This document shows, piece by piece, positions 21,891 to 32,470 of a stretch of DNA of 64,000 nucleotides. The stretch is from positions 211,315,494-211,379,493 of the forward strand of contig NC_059471.1 of NCBI RefSeq assembly GCF_018139145.2, given 5' to 3'. Source of the stretch: Gymnogyps californianus. Lineage: Eukaryota > Chordata > Aves > Accipitriformes > Cathartidae. Within the stretch, counting starts at the first letter, position 1, and each line of letters begins with the position of its first letter. The position numbers and the translations under genes were made by a program. Below the pieces are notes generated by a model, which searched no databases, had not been told where the DNA came from, and saw nothing but the letters and a program-made list of their open reading frames with translations.

Positions 21891-24388
21891 GTAAGCACCC
21901 ACCTTCTCTCACTTCGCGCTTCCTCGTGTTGCGTTAAATCTTTTGATTTGCCAAATCCAAAACGGCTGCATGGAAGTGTAGGGGTTCCCCCAATTGCAGG
22001 AGAAAGATGTCTTTACACAGTTTTCATCATTTATACCAATGCAAAATAGGTACAGAAGGCTCTCAAACCAGACCTCTCCATGCATGGAGCAGATTCCACT
22101 GCCCAACATTTTGCGTACATAAATGTATATTATGTTTGCACCAACACAGGTATCCAAGACCCTGGGGTATGATGTAAAGCCAGAGAAAATCTAAGTGATG
22201 AATGCGATTTCCTAGGTGAAATCCATATGCAATGGGTTCTTCTCTAGTGACTTGACTTGCATTTGTTTTCCCAATGGAGCTTGGCCCTCTGATGATCTCC
22301 ATAAGCTTCTACGTATGCAACTGTCTGTATTCTCCAACGTGGGCAGAATGGCTTAAAGACTCTCCAGAAAAAAAAATTGTCTTTGAAAGTCCCGCTCTTC
22401 AGGAAGAGGGAAAGGGTCAGACAGCATATTACCAGCAGCGTTTGGTAAATCTCTGGTTCCCAAAGGGAATTTTTTCAGGGTAGCGGAGGTGTTTTTTGTG
22501 AACGATCTCTTTTCAGGAGCATGACTGTGGGAGCAGATCAGAGAGAATCGTCAGATGATCCTTGTTCCCCTTTCGTACAGTGTAGTTTTCGGTTTTTTTC
22601 CCATCAGCCATGAAGCTATGAGGAGCCATGTGAGCAGACAAGCCATCTCATCAGGCTGCACTAATAAATAACAATACATTGCGCTTCTATAGCACTTTCC
22701 ATGTTAAAGAAGCAATTAATGCGTAGGGATTTGAATCTTCATTAAAATCGTTTTGTGTAACAAAAATGGAGCAAGAGAGTCAGGATGGGGGACTCAATTA
22801 AAAGCACATTATAAAAATTGCATATTGGCTGTTGGGGGAATACACATCAAACAACAGGCTCATTGTGAGAAGCAGCAATAGGGTTATGAATCTATTGTCT
22901 GCTCATCCTAATGAATAACTTGAGCACTTAGTAATTGTACAGCCAGATCCAGATCTGCCACTGTAACCCTTGTTGCTGTGATTGTTTCTCATCACAAACG
23001 CAGGATGTTACGTGTATTCCTGTAGTAGTTTGATGTGTAACTTAATGAAAACAGTCAAAACAAGCCACACCTCTGCTGTCTGTAACCAGAAATTACTACA
23101 ACCCATGTTTGTGACAGGATCCAAGCAAAACAGGAGGCATCATACTGCATTTTGTTCTACTTCCCACTGCAGCATTTAGGTCAAAGAACTGAATTATGGA
23201 GAATCTACCCTACAAAATTGTTTTTTAAATTCAGTATGCTCATTCCTGTGCAGGCCAGGGCATATCCTTTGGGTTTTGCTCTGTGTTGAACTATAATCAT
23301 GATATGCTCGAGGACTCCTTCCTGTGAACCAGAGGAGAGCTTGTCTGCCCTTCAGTTCACTCAGAGGGAAATGGGAAGATAGTAAAGGACTGTCAGAACT
23401 CAAGTGATTTAGTCAGCAGCCTTATTTCAAATTGTTGTGTTACCAGAACAAATTAAAATACCACCAAAGCTCTGAACTTTACCCCAGCCTCAGGACTGAA
23501 ACACCACTGGACGTGGGCTGACAGGTTTTGCGGGTGGATGGACAGATGTAAAGACAAAAGACCTGAATGCAGAACCCAGTCCTCTTGGCAGTGGAAACTC
23601 CCTCACTGCACAAATTACGTCCTTGCACTGTGCTTTCTGTGTAGCTGATGGCAAATGAGGTGCTTTAGCATGCATCATATGAAATGCATATTGCCTATGG
23701 AAAATGCAAAATGCACATTACATCTATTGAGGAGGGGACTCATCAGATTTTGAGGGTTCACCAGATATGCAGTAAGACTCAGGTACTAACCTAACTACTG
23801 GAGTGGAACATTACCCAGCCCTTTAACATCAGGCTGTGATGGTAATAAATAGCAATATCTAGATATATAAGTAAGGGAGCTAAATACTCCCCCAAACACC
23901 CAGCAAGGAATTAGAGAAACCTGTGTCTTGCATCCCCTTAAAAGCTGACAGTGAGCTAGCTTTCTGAAAGTCTAGTTACTAGAAAATAACCAGAATACTT
24001 GTAAAAAGTCAGAGGAGTTGCAGTCCCAGAGGCTGCAAAGTCACTGAGATTTCAGATATCTTCTAGTAATGTAGCATCCACACTGACCCAAAAATTTACT
24101 TATTTACTAGCATTATTTCCTGCAGCTTCTTGGGTATCCACTAGCAGAATAAAGAATCATCTGGCCCTGTATTAGGCAAACCTTTTGTTTGTTAATCTGC
24201 CCAGCTCACTGCATGTATCATGGCATTTGACATTAGATACTGGTTCCAAAAAATACATGAGGAATCAATTACAACAGGAAATTGCTGCTAAATGAATTTT
24301 GCAAATGGAAAATCCTGAACAGCCGTTTTCTTAATTTTTTTTTCTATTTTTAATGATATATTTTTAATTTTTCTTCCTCATTTTACAG
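21891..24388 (+). other. FRMD4A: Intron of about 2.5 kb with possible conserved element
   Basis: This phase 0 intron includes a homeodomain-motif-rich stretch at about 22660-22960 whose beginning looks like an old SINE. It ends in about 60 bp of T-rich sequence (24326-24388) leading to the microexon. No other feature was supported. Confidence 0.75.
22660..22960. promoter_or_regulatory. Candidate conserved enhancer rich in homeodomain-type ATTA/TAAT sites
   Basis: Within 300 bp there are AATTAATG, ATTAAAATCG, CAATTAAAAG, CCTAATGAATAA and AGTAATTG, with few low-complexity runs. The first part ('ATTGCGCTTCTATAGCACTT') resembles the start of an old amniote SINE-like repeat, so a repeat-derived enhancer is possible. 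The density of TAAT cores is what is seen; enhancer activity is inferred only. Confidence 0.3.
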
Positions 24389-24411
24389 GAGGCAAAGGGA
24401 GATTTTTCAAG
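24389..24411 (+). CDS. FRMD4A: FRMD4A window exon 4: 23-nt microexon in FERM F2 lobe
   Basis: The exon is only 23 nt: seven codons, EAKGDFS, plus AG, the first two bases of a Ser codon completed by the next exon. The acceptor CTCATTTTACAG follows an unusually long T-rich tract; the donor is GTAGGT. It is required for the frame, because exon 3 ends in phase 0 and exon 5 begins with the third base of a codon. Skipping it would shift the frame. EAKGDFSSNE is the junction seen in recalled human FRMD4A, which supports the assignment despite the size. Microexons of this kind often depend on upstream intronic pyrimidine enhancers. Confidence 0.92.
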
Positions 24412-26384
24412 GTAGGTGAACTTAGAAGTTTTTGCCATTGTGTGCTGTGAGAATGAATCTGGTAAAATCACTGTGTGAGCGATGCGACTCAGTTGTAGCT
24501 GTGTAGCAACAGGAATGCATTGCTAACATAGACATCGTGTTTCCTAAAATCATTTCTTCACAAAACACAGCCTTTGACCAGAGCATGCCTTGCAAACAGC
24601 ATTGTTTGTGACTTTGTTGTTGACAAATCTCTTTATATGCCCGTGAAGTTCAGGAAATAGACTAGTCTTCGGAAGGAAATTACCAAGGAAATGACTCTAC
24701 AATCATTGTTATATCACAGATCCAGCCAGAGGCAACATTAAAATTCCATCACTAATTGATATTTCAGCTTGAATTTGGAGAGTTCTCAAAATCACAATTT
24801 AGATAATTGGTTTTGTTGAACTTCCGCTATCCCTTGAGCCAAATCTTCAGATTGCTGTAAGAAATTCAAAGAGGTGACTGTGCTTGGTGTTTCAGAAGAC
24901 TGTTAATGAAATGCCCAGGAATTTTCATTTAGGTTGACAGTATGTCAGTTACACATTAGTAGTAATCAAAGGTCAGATGGCTGTTTGATGCCTCTTGTGA
25001 GAAACATGAAAGTTCTTCATCTGAAGCTCAGGAGAACTGTCTATGCTAAAAATTTCACATACACCATATATTACTTTTGCTGACCTGAACATGAGTTCAG
25101 CTGGAGGACCACAATATCCATTGAAGTTAGTTTCAGAGAAGAAAACAAGGTGTGAATGGGCAGTGAGGTTGAATTGCCAGATGAGCCTAAAGAGGTGTCT
25201 TAACTTTGTCAGCATTGAGATACACTGAGAGAAGACTGTAACGATACTCTGTGCACCCATAGGAGGCTGTGTATAACAGGCAGGTTCCGCCGTCTGGTGG
25301 ACTGGGACTTCTAGCCAGCTAAAATTGAGACAAATCAGTGAAAAGGAACAACGCATTGCAAATACTGCCTGCCCATTATGGAATCTGAGATGACATAAGG
25401 TAACCCTTGCTAAAAGGAAGTTTAAGTTCTGTCTTATCATTTCTCAAAACCTTAATCAACTTGCAAAATCCTGACATGCATCTGACCACAGAAACACAAG
25501 CCCAGTCTTGCTTCATTTTTCAGTTCCACCCGATTTGGAATAACTCAGCTATCAGCAGTGTTTATTTAGGGGGTACTGGAGTGCATGCGGCTCTTTTACT
25601 TTTCAGTTTGGTTTTCAATGCGCTGCCAAGTGCTTAGCCCAGAAGAGCTGGACCAACCAGAGTTTTGCCATTCAAACCTGTGATAAACCACATCTTCCAC
25701 TGGTTTTGCTATGAAGAGCAATATTTAATGTTTCTCAGAATATCTTGGACATGACGAAAACACACTCAGAAAGTATACATTCAGACTGTGAAACACAGAA
25801 TAGAAAGGAATCAGATGGCTTGGAGTAATAGGACTGAAAGCATTTTATCTTCAAGTATCTGTTTCCAGACCAGAAGTGGAAACAGCCGGTGGAAAGCATC
25901 CATCTGCTAAAAGCTGTTTGATGTCCGTTGTGAAAGGAATGGTTGAGTTTATCACAGTGCATTTCTCTAGGCCACAGAGAAATGAGGAATCTTTTCTGAG
26001 AGCACAGAAGATACCTCAACACATGGTGTTAACTGCTGCCTCCACATCAGTGTGGCAGTCGTCACCATCCCCATTAAAACAGTTAGCTCTTTGTCCTTTT
26101 CACCTGTGGATCACAATGGTTGGAAGTGGAAGGGGGAATGCTTACATCCAAGTCAGGCAGAGAAGCAGTGTCATAATAACAACTTGGTGACACTGCCAGG
26201 GATCTTAATTTATAAATGGGCTTTGGTGGCAAAGCAATCTGCCATATTAGTGGAGTTTAAAGCCTATTCTTGGAGGAAGGTAGAAGAATGCTACCCTGAC
26301 CCTCTATGGTCTAGGAGAAGACTTAGCATCTCCAGGGATGTCTGTCCAGCAGCTCCCCTCTAATGTGCGCTGACATGGGTTTAT

Positions 26385-26450
26385 GTGCTGGGTGAGATCC
26401 AGGTGCTACTGAAGTCAACATGAGGTCATTGTGGTCAAGATTTTGCCTGC
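26385..26450. repeat. Remnant of 'TGACTTCAGTGGG'-type amniote repeat
   Basis: GGTGAGATCCAGGTGCTACT followed by GAAGTCAACATGAGG and GATTTTGCCTG resembles half of the repeat described at 2515-2635. It is very short and diverged. Confidence 0.35.
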
Positions 26451-29100
26451 TGAGATTTGTGGTTATTCGTATCAGCAGTGTAAAATCTGGGAGGCAAATC
26501 AAGGCTGGGGCCAGCCAGAGGAACTGCAGATGGAGACAAACGTTCTGACTTCTCTTAGGGCTGAAGTTAGCTTCAGTGTTTGAAGTTAGTTGATTTTGAA
26601 ATGCTGTTTAAAATAGAAGTGGCTACTCTTTGAAACGGAGCAGCTCTGCAGTTGTGAATGTCTTGCTGCTGAGATTTAAAGATAATGTTGTGCATGGCAG
26701 CATACATTGCGTGAAGGCTGAACTCTTGAACTCCTGCTTTGTTTTTGAAGAAATAAGTTAATTCTAAAGGGTTGCATGCTTGGAACGCAGACTGCAGATT
26801 TCCCACACCTGTCCTGTCTACTGCCACTAGCAGATTTATAGCCTGTGAGACTGCAAGTTTCTCTTTGGCCCTAATCCAGAAAAGTGCATAAGCACCAGCT
26901 CATTTGTAGTGATGGGAGAATTGCTGTTCCCCGTGGGAGCCTTCCTATGAGTCACTGCCAATCACCTCAGGTGCTGGGATAGCCAATGCCAAATTGTCAC
27001 AATTTCAGCTGCGGGTTGGCACCTGCCCATGGTGGCCAGAGTGTGATTACCTCCAAACCCCACTGCACCCAGGTGGTGGATCACAAGGAGCTGGTTCAGG
27101 ACTCCTGAATGCAGTTGCAAGTCTGCTTTTTGGGCCTCATGGGAGCTCAAAAAACAGAACTGATCTTACAAACTGTAGCAGTCAGTTTTCTGCCTCTGTG
27201 AACTGATGCATCTACAATGACAGCAGCTCCCACTGCTGCTTTTGAGGAAATCATCCCATGCCTCAGAATAATGACTGCGCTCATAGTACTCCTCTTTCCT
27301 TTCCCCAAAAGGGGCTTCTGTGCCATTTCAAACACATGTTCTACATCCTTTGGTAGGACATCACCATGCATGAGTCTCTATCACTGATTCTTGCCACCTT
27401 GGACTACCGCCTAACTCGGGCATTACAATGACTGCCCAGTGTTTGGTAAGCCTGGAGAGCACATAGTCTGAGTCACCCTTATCTGTCTTGAACTAAGATG
27501 CCACAATAGCCCTGACAGATCAGTTTGGCACCTATAACAAGCAATTTGACTAAGCTCTCTTCCATTTCTAATGTGTGCTTCATTTCAAAAACAAGCCCAT
27601 CAGAAACCCTGAGCTCCTGAACCCGTTTAGATCAACTAAGAAAAGTATTTCTCAGTGTTTTGGCCTGGTAAGTGGCCTGGTCCAACTCAGTGTTTTGCAA
27701 GCAGAGTTGTACAAAGGGCCCATCTCTTAGTTGATACAGATTTAGGTACAGCAAGGTTTAAAATCAAAAGTTATTCTCCTTCAGAAGTTCCTAGTCCTGC
27801 ATTAAAGGAGAGTGATTTTCATGTTATTTAAGAGAATCCCCAAATGCTTCAGCTGTTTACATTTAGGTTTACATTTAGGCTGGGACATACCACTGAATTT
27901 AGGACAATTGAATATCCCTGTGCAGCTGATTCTCAGGTTGAACAGGACACAAGATTGGATCTGTGCTTTTTGATATTAGCTGCAAAAATTTTGACTTCAA
28001 AGGCACAGAATCACGTGTATAAAGCTCCTAAACTAGTATCCTGCAGACAGATGTAAAGGCTATTAGCTCAAGCTAATCTTGTTTCTAGTTGGGAGCTGAG
28101 TCACACTTGGTTGGCAGAGCATGGGCAGGACAAGTTTCAATTCCTTAGATGAACACAAATCCTACAGGTGTGACTCTCTCTAGCCTACATAGAGGAAGGA
28201 ACCAGGGTGCCCTGGCTAATTTGGGGGGGAGCATCACATATTGTTAAAACAGTTGAGATTTTTCCCCTAAATTAATCCTACCAGATTTAGAGTCCAGGCT
28301 GACATTTACCAAAATCTTTGGGAAACTCATACCAACTTTGGTTTTAAATGTTCAGAATCCAGCTCTTCAACCTTAAACAGCATCTATGTCAAAGCAGCTG
28401 GAAATAACATATACTGATCATTTGTCCCTCAGTTTGGGGAGGGGAAAGAAAAAACCCTAAGTAAAACAAAATCCTGAACCGTTGCAGCTAGTTCCTCAGA
28501 CAGGCTCTCATTGCTAGATTTCTTCCAGTTAAGCAATATGAGACATTTCGAGTGAACTCCAAGTATCTCCCAGCAACATATGAAAGAATAACAAGGGAGG
28601 GAAGCAAATGGCCAGTTTCCTGTTAAGCAGAATTTCACAATAATTTCAACGTTCGGGCAGATGGTAATCTAACATAGTTTCAGGCTTACTTTTCTTTCTG
28701 TGTAACCGAGTGACATTTAACCAATTAGAATTTATCAAGGGGTTACCAAACCCAGGCTGCATTCTTGCAGCCTTATGAAGAAGATCCTAAACACTGTATT
28801 TCAAATGGTACCATTTAATCCGAGAATCTCAGACTCTGCATTTCCTCTTGCATTCAACAGAATGAATTACCATGCTGAGAAGAGTTGATAACTTTAACCT
28901 GCAGTTTTGTTTTGTTACTGATCATTGTTATTACACATGCTGGAAAATGTATGGATTTCCTGAGACAACTGCATATGTAATCTTGTTCAAAATTATTGCA
29001 GCCAGTTTGCAAAAACTTGTTTTTCACAAAATGCTTATGAAGTGGCTAGGTAGGCCTTTTACCCCAAGGTGTAGATAGAAATACTGAGATGTGGTGACTA

Positions 29101-29135
29101 ATTTATTTGGCCAAGTTATTATTAGCCAAATAAAT
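29101..29135. repeat. Inverted repeat, 11-bp arms, 13-nt spacer
   Basis: ATTTATTTGGC (29101-29111) is the exact reverse complement of GCCAAATAAAT (29125-29135). It is AT-rich, with no sign of a larger element around it. Confidence 0.85.
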
Positions 29136-29149
29136 ATTGGTTATACTAT

Positions 29150-29215
29150 TAAACAGGCAGTACCAGAACTAGGACCAGAACTCAGGAGTTCTGTTTTCTA
29201 GGTCCATTCTCCAGT
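29150..29215 (-). repeat. Antisense MIR-like remnant
   Basis: On the + strand, AACAGGCAGTACCAGAACTA, GACCAGAACTCAGGAGTTCT and TTTTCTAGGTCCATTCTCC follow the reverse MIR order (gtggcagagctaggaatagaacccaggagtcctgactccc). It is short and diverged. Confidence 0.45.
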
Positions 29216-31609
29216 CAGTCGACCTTATTTCTGGGTATCTAACCAGCTTTCAGGAACCCATGCAGATGACTTTTCCAGTTCAGTTTTCATATTGTTATTC
29301 AGTCTTTTAAATATTGTAATTTCCACCATAGTGCAGGAATAAAGTGGTCTAGAGGACACAGAGAAAGTGTGTTTGGAGCCTTTCCCCTGTATATTAATAA
29401 ATCTGTATCGAAATTACTCTTCCATATATAACAACCCTGGAGGTTGGACACTTTCAAATATAAAATAAATGCAGCACAAGTGACCGGATTAAACAAACAC
29501 TTTCTAAATACAGTAATAAAATAAACACACTGAGATATTTCACTAGAAAGAGTGGGAAAGGCAGTAAGTACAAAACCACTTGTGAACCTGCTGGAAACAT
29601 TTTAAAAATTAAGGGGTTTGGTGTTTTAAAAGGAGCCAACAGGAAAGTGACCTCATGGCCACTAGTTCAAATGCAACCTGAGTCATTATTTTTTTCTTTT
29701 TCTTGATTTGACATCCTTTTGGGAGTCTAAATTCATTTGTCTTGAGACAAGTCTTGCCAGAAGACTTAGTGAATATATGGACCATGGAATGAAATACCTT
29801 TTTGTTCCTGGAAGTGATTACCTGAAATACATTTGGTGCTTTGAAGTTGTGAGGCACTACCTTTACGGTATTTTCTAGGTACTGAGCAGAAATGCTAATC
29901 CCATCCGACAACATCACTAAGAATGTCTTTTTCTCTGATTCTTAAAAGACTTTTTATCACAGTGCAAGCAAGGTTTGCTCCTCACTGACAGACAAGATGG
30001 AGTTGACTGGTGTTAGCCCTTTCTTTTATGGGAGCCATTACTGATTCAGGCTTTTTCCCAGACTCTCAAAGATAGTCACCACTAATTTTGCCCTATTTGA
30101 CAGTTTTCTGGGCTCAGAAAGTCCCTGTTTGGAAGTTACTCCCTGTTTTCCCAGAAAAGTTTTGGAAATTCCTCACTTCCTTCTATGAACAGCCAGCCTC
30201 AAAAAATCTTCATTTGAGGGCAGTGACTGCTGCTTGTGCTCCAGTTGTGCTGGGTTCTTTTTTTTTTCCCAGTTTCTTTAAAAATGTCAAAAAACTCAGT
30301 AAGAGCCGAGTACGCACACACTGTGGAGGAGACGTCTCTGGGCAGATCCAGTAAACTCTGTAAACAGCAACAGCTTGTTTTCTAGGCTGTCAGTCACAGA
30401 ACAGAGCAGCCAGATCAGCAGATAACGTGGAACAGAGCAGCTTCTTGTTCAAACTTGTGCAGATATTTACCTGCCATGGAAGAAAAAACCTGAATAGTTT
30501 TTAGGCATTTGCACTTACAAAGGAAGATCTATCTGATGGTCAAATGACCATGGGATTTAGGCAGGAGTGGGTGTTGAAACACTGTTCGTCAAGAGGCATT
30601 TGAGTTGGCATATGAGGTGCTACGGAGTGGTTTTCTATGTGCTTAGCATGGAAGTGGTTGCCTTAGTCATTTCTTGTAAGTGCTGTTCTACACATCTTCA
30701 CTCTGCAAAATTTGAACCTAATTGAGGCTTGGGCATCTCTGTTATAGATTTGTCTTGACTAGAAGTTGTGGTCCTGTTTTAAAACTCCTTAATTGATTGT
30801 CAGGGAACTACCATGATAATAAATGCCTGTAGACATACCCAAAATGCCTGCTCCAGGATTTATGTTAGTGGTTTACCCTATGGCCCAACCTAGCAATTAA
30901 CCTGCAAACTCCAATTAAGACAAACCCACCTAGGTCTCAGGCAGAGCCTGCTGCTGGGATGTGCAAATGGAGAAATGCTGTGGGAAGATTTTTACAACAA
31001 CTGAAGCAGTATCACGTCTCTGCAAGTCACTATACAGACTGTCCCAGAGACAAGAACAAAACTCAGGGTGACCTGGCACGTCCAAGGGCTCCTTGGGTCT
31101 TTAGCAGATGTTAGGATGGCTGGTCTGGGGATGCTGGGGGATGCCAAGACTACCTGTCTGCCTGGTTAATGGCCCTGCTGCCCTACAGGAGAAGCCAGTG
31201 GGCTGGGAAATCTGGAGCTCTGGAAGACGTATCTCTCTCCACAGCTCCAGGACAGCTACACTTATTGGCAGGATAAAGGCCAGGGTACAAGAAGGCAGAA
31301 AAAACCTGCTATTAAGAAGTAAGCCAATAAACATGAATTCTTTGGCACTCCTCAGTGTCCTGTCTGGCCCTCTTGGCTGTGTATTTCTACAATTTTAAAA
31401 GTAACAGCAACACTGCCTTCCTTCCCAAGCGTTTGAGGGATTTTTTTTCATGTGCGCACAATTCCTCGTGTGTTTACAAGTGGGAAGGGAGGCATTTTGG
31501 GTCTGTAGGAGAAAATCCCGTGGTTTCATTTCATCTGTGAGAATCTGCCTCCCGTTTCATGAGCTCTCCCTGCTCACTGCTGTGCAGTGATGCTGCTCCA
31601 GCTGGCCAG

Positions 31610-31740
31610 TGTGGACACTAGAGGTTGCAGGGAGGAGAACGTTAGCCAAGTGGTTGGGCCTGGTCCCATGGAGGGTTTTGTGTAGCAGGACACAAATTCA
31701 GCCTGGAGTCTTATCAGTGAAGATGTTGTGCAAAGGCCAA
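31610..31740. repeat. Remnant of an ancient interspersed repeat
   Basis: 'CATGGAGGGTTTTGTGTAGC' and 'ACAAATTCAGCCTGGAGTC' recall the block 'aaggccttgtaggtcaagac' plus 'accttgaattggacccgg' found in diffuse amniote repeats. It is possibly the same family as 2700-3020. The call is weak. Confidence 0.3.
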
Positions 31741-32167
31741 GTCACTGGGGCAAGAGGCTAAGAGCACCCTGTGATGCTAAGAAAGCAAATCATTACTTTT
31801 TGCAGCAGGTTGTAAGGCATTAAATAACGATGTTTTATTGCAGCTGAAAGCATCACTTTCTCTCTGTATGAACATGTCCATGGGACCCTCCTCAATAAAA
31901 TGTGACACAGTGGCTTTTGTGTCCAGTCACTGGTAGGAAGTGCTTCAACATAGCCATCTGGGAGAGCTTCTCTCCAATTTTGATAATAGAGGGAAAAGTT
32001 AACTGGGCTGCCATAAAACAAATAAAGAGAGAAGAAAAAGGAAACCCCAGTGCCTTTTGTTAAGGAGGAACAGATGTAGAGCCGTAGCAGCCTGCCAGCT
32101 AGGTCAGGTCATATCAAATTGTGGTTGTTTTCTTGTAGCCTGATCCTCCTTTTGAACTCTCTTTCAG

Positions 32168-32251
32168 CAATGAAGTTGTAAGGAATGAATTAAAGAAGCT
32201 GCCAGCCCTTCCAACACCAGCGCTGAAGGAGCATCCTTCCCTCGCTTACTG
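32168..32251 (+). CDS. FRMD4A: FRMD4A window exon 5: FERM F2 lobe
   Basis: This 84-nt exon starts with C, completing AG|C Ser, and encodes 27 residues beginning NEVVRNELKKLPALPTPALK and ending EHPSLAY. It closes with TG, the start of a Cys codon. The acceptor is GAACTCTCTTTCAG and the donor is GTAATG. The proline-containing LPALPTPALKEHPSLAYC segment is the F2 loop-helix region and is nearly invariant in FRMD4A. Relative to recalled human 'VVRSDLKKLPALPTQALKE' it carries Asn-Glu for Ser-Asp and Pro for Gln, plausible lineage differences. An old MIR element starts about 30 bp past the donor. Confidence 0.95.
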
Positions 32252-32284
32252 GTAATGTATCATTCTGCTGAGCAGCTTTGCAGT

Positions 32285-32470
32285 GTCTTATGCAGGACCT
32301 GGCTCTGGCAATAAGTGAACTGAGAGTGGAACTGGGATGCAGGGATTCCTGCCTTCTAGCTCTGGGTCTGCCACTGACTCATTGCATGATTCAACACAAG
32401 TACAGCTACCACCCTGGGCCTCAGTTTCCCCATCTGCCAAATGGCTGCAGTAATGTCTGGCCAGAAAATT
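32285..32470 (+). repeat. MIR SINE, well-preserved core and 3' part
   Basis: The segments follow the MIR order clearly: GGATGCAGGGATTCCTGCC, TAGCTCTGGGTCTGCCACTG, ACTCATTGCATGATTCAACA, GGGCCTCAGTTTCCCCATCT and GCCAAATGGCTGCAGTAATG. The 'CCTCAGTTTCCCCATCTG' block is diagnostic. The 66-codon frame starting at 32278 is an accident of the repeat. Confidence 0.85.

Larger units (their letters stand above)
24412..32167 (+). other. FRMD4A: Intron of about 7.8 kb
   Basis: This phase 2 intron holds an old repeat remnant near 26385-26450, an 11-bp inverted repeat at 29101-29135, an antisense MIR-like remnant near 29150-29215 and another repeat remnant near 31610-31740. Frames of up to 155 codons (24973-25440, minus strand) show no domain, splice pattern or family resemblance. 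No other feature was supported. Confidence 0.75.

Noticed and set aside
24973..25440. 155-codon minus-strand frame in the 7.8-kb intron
   Set aside because: No recognisable domain or codon pattern; flanking sequence offers no exon structure.
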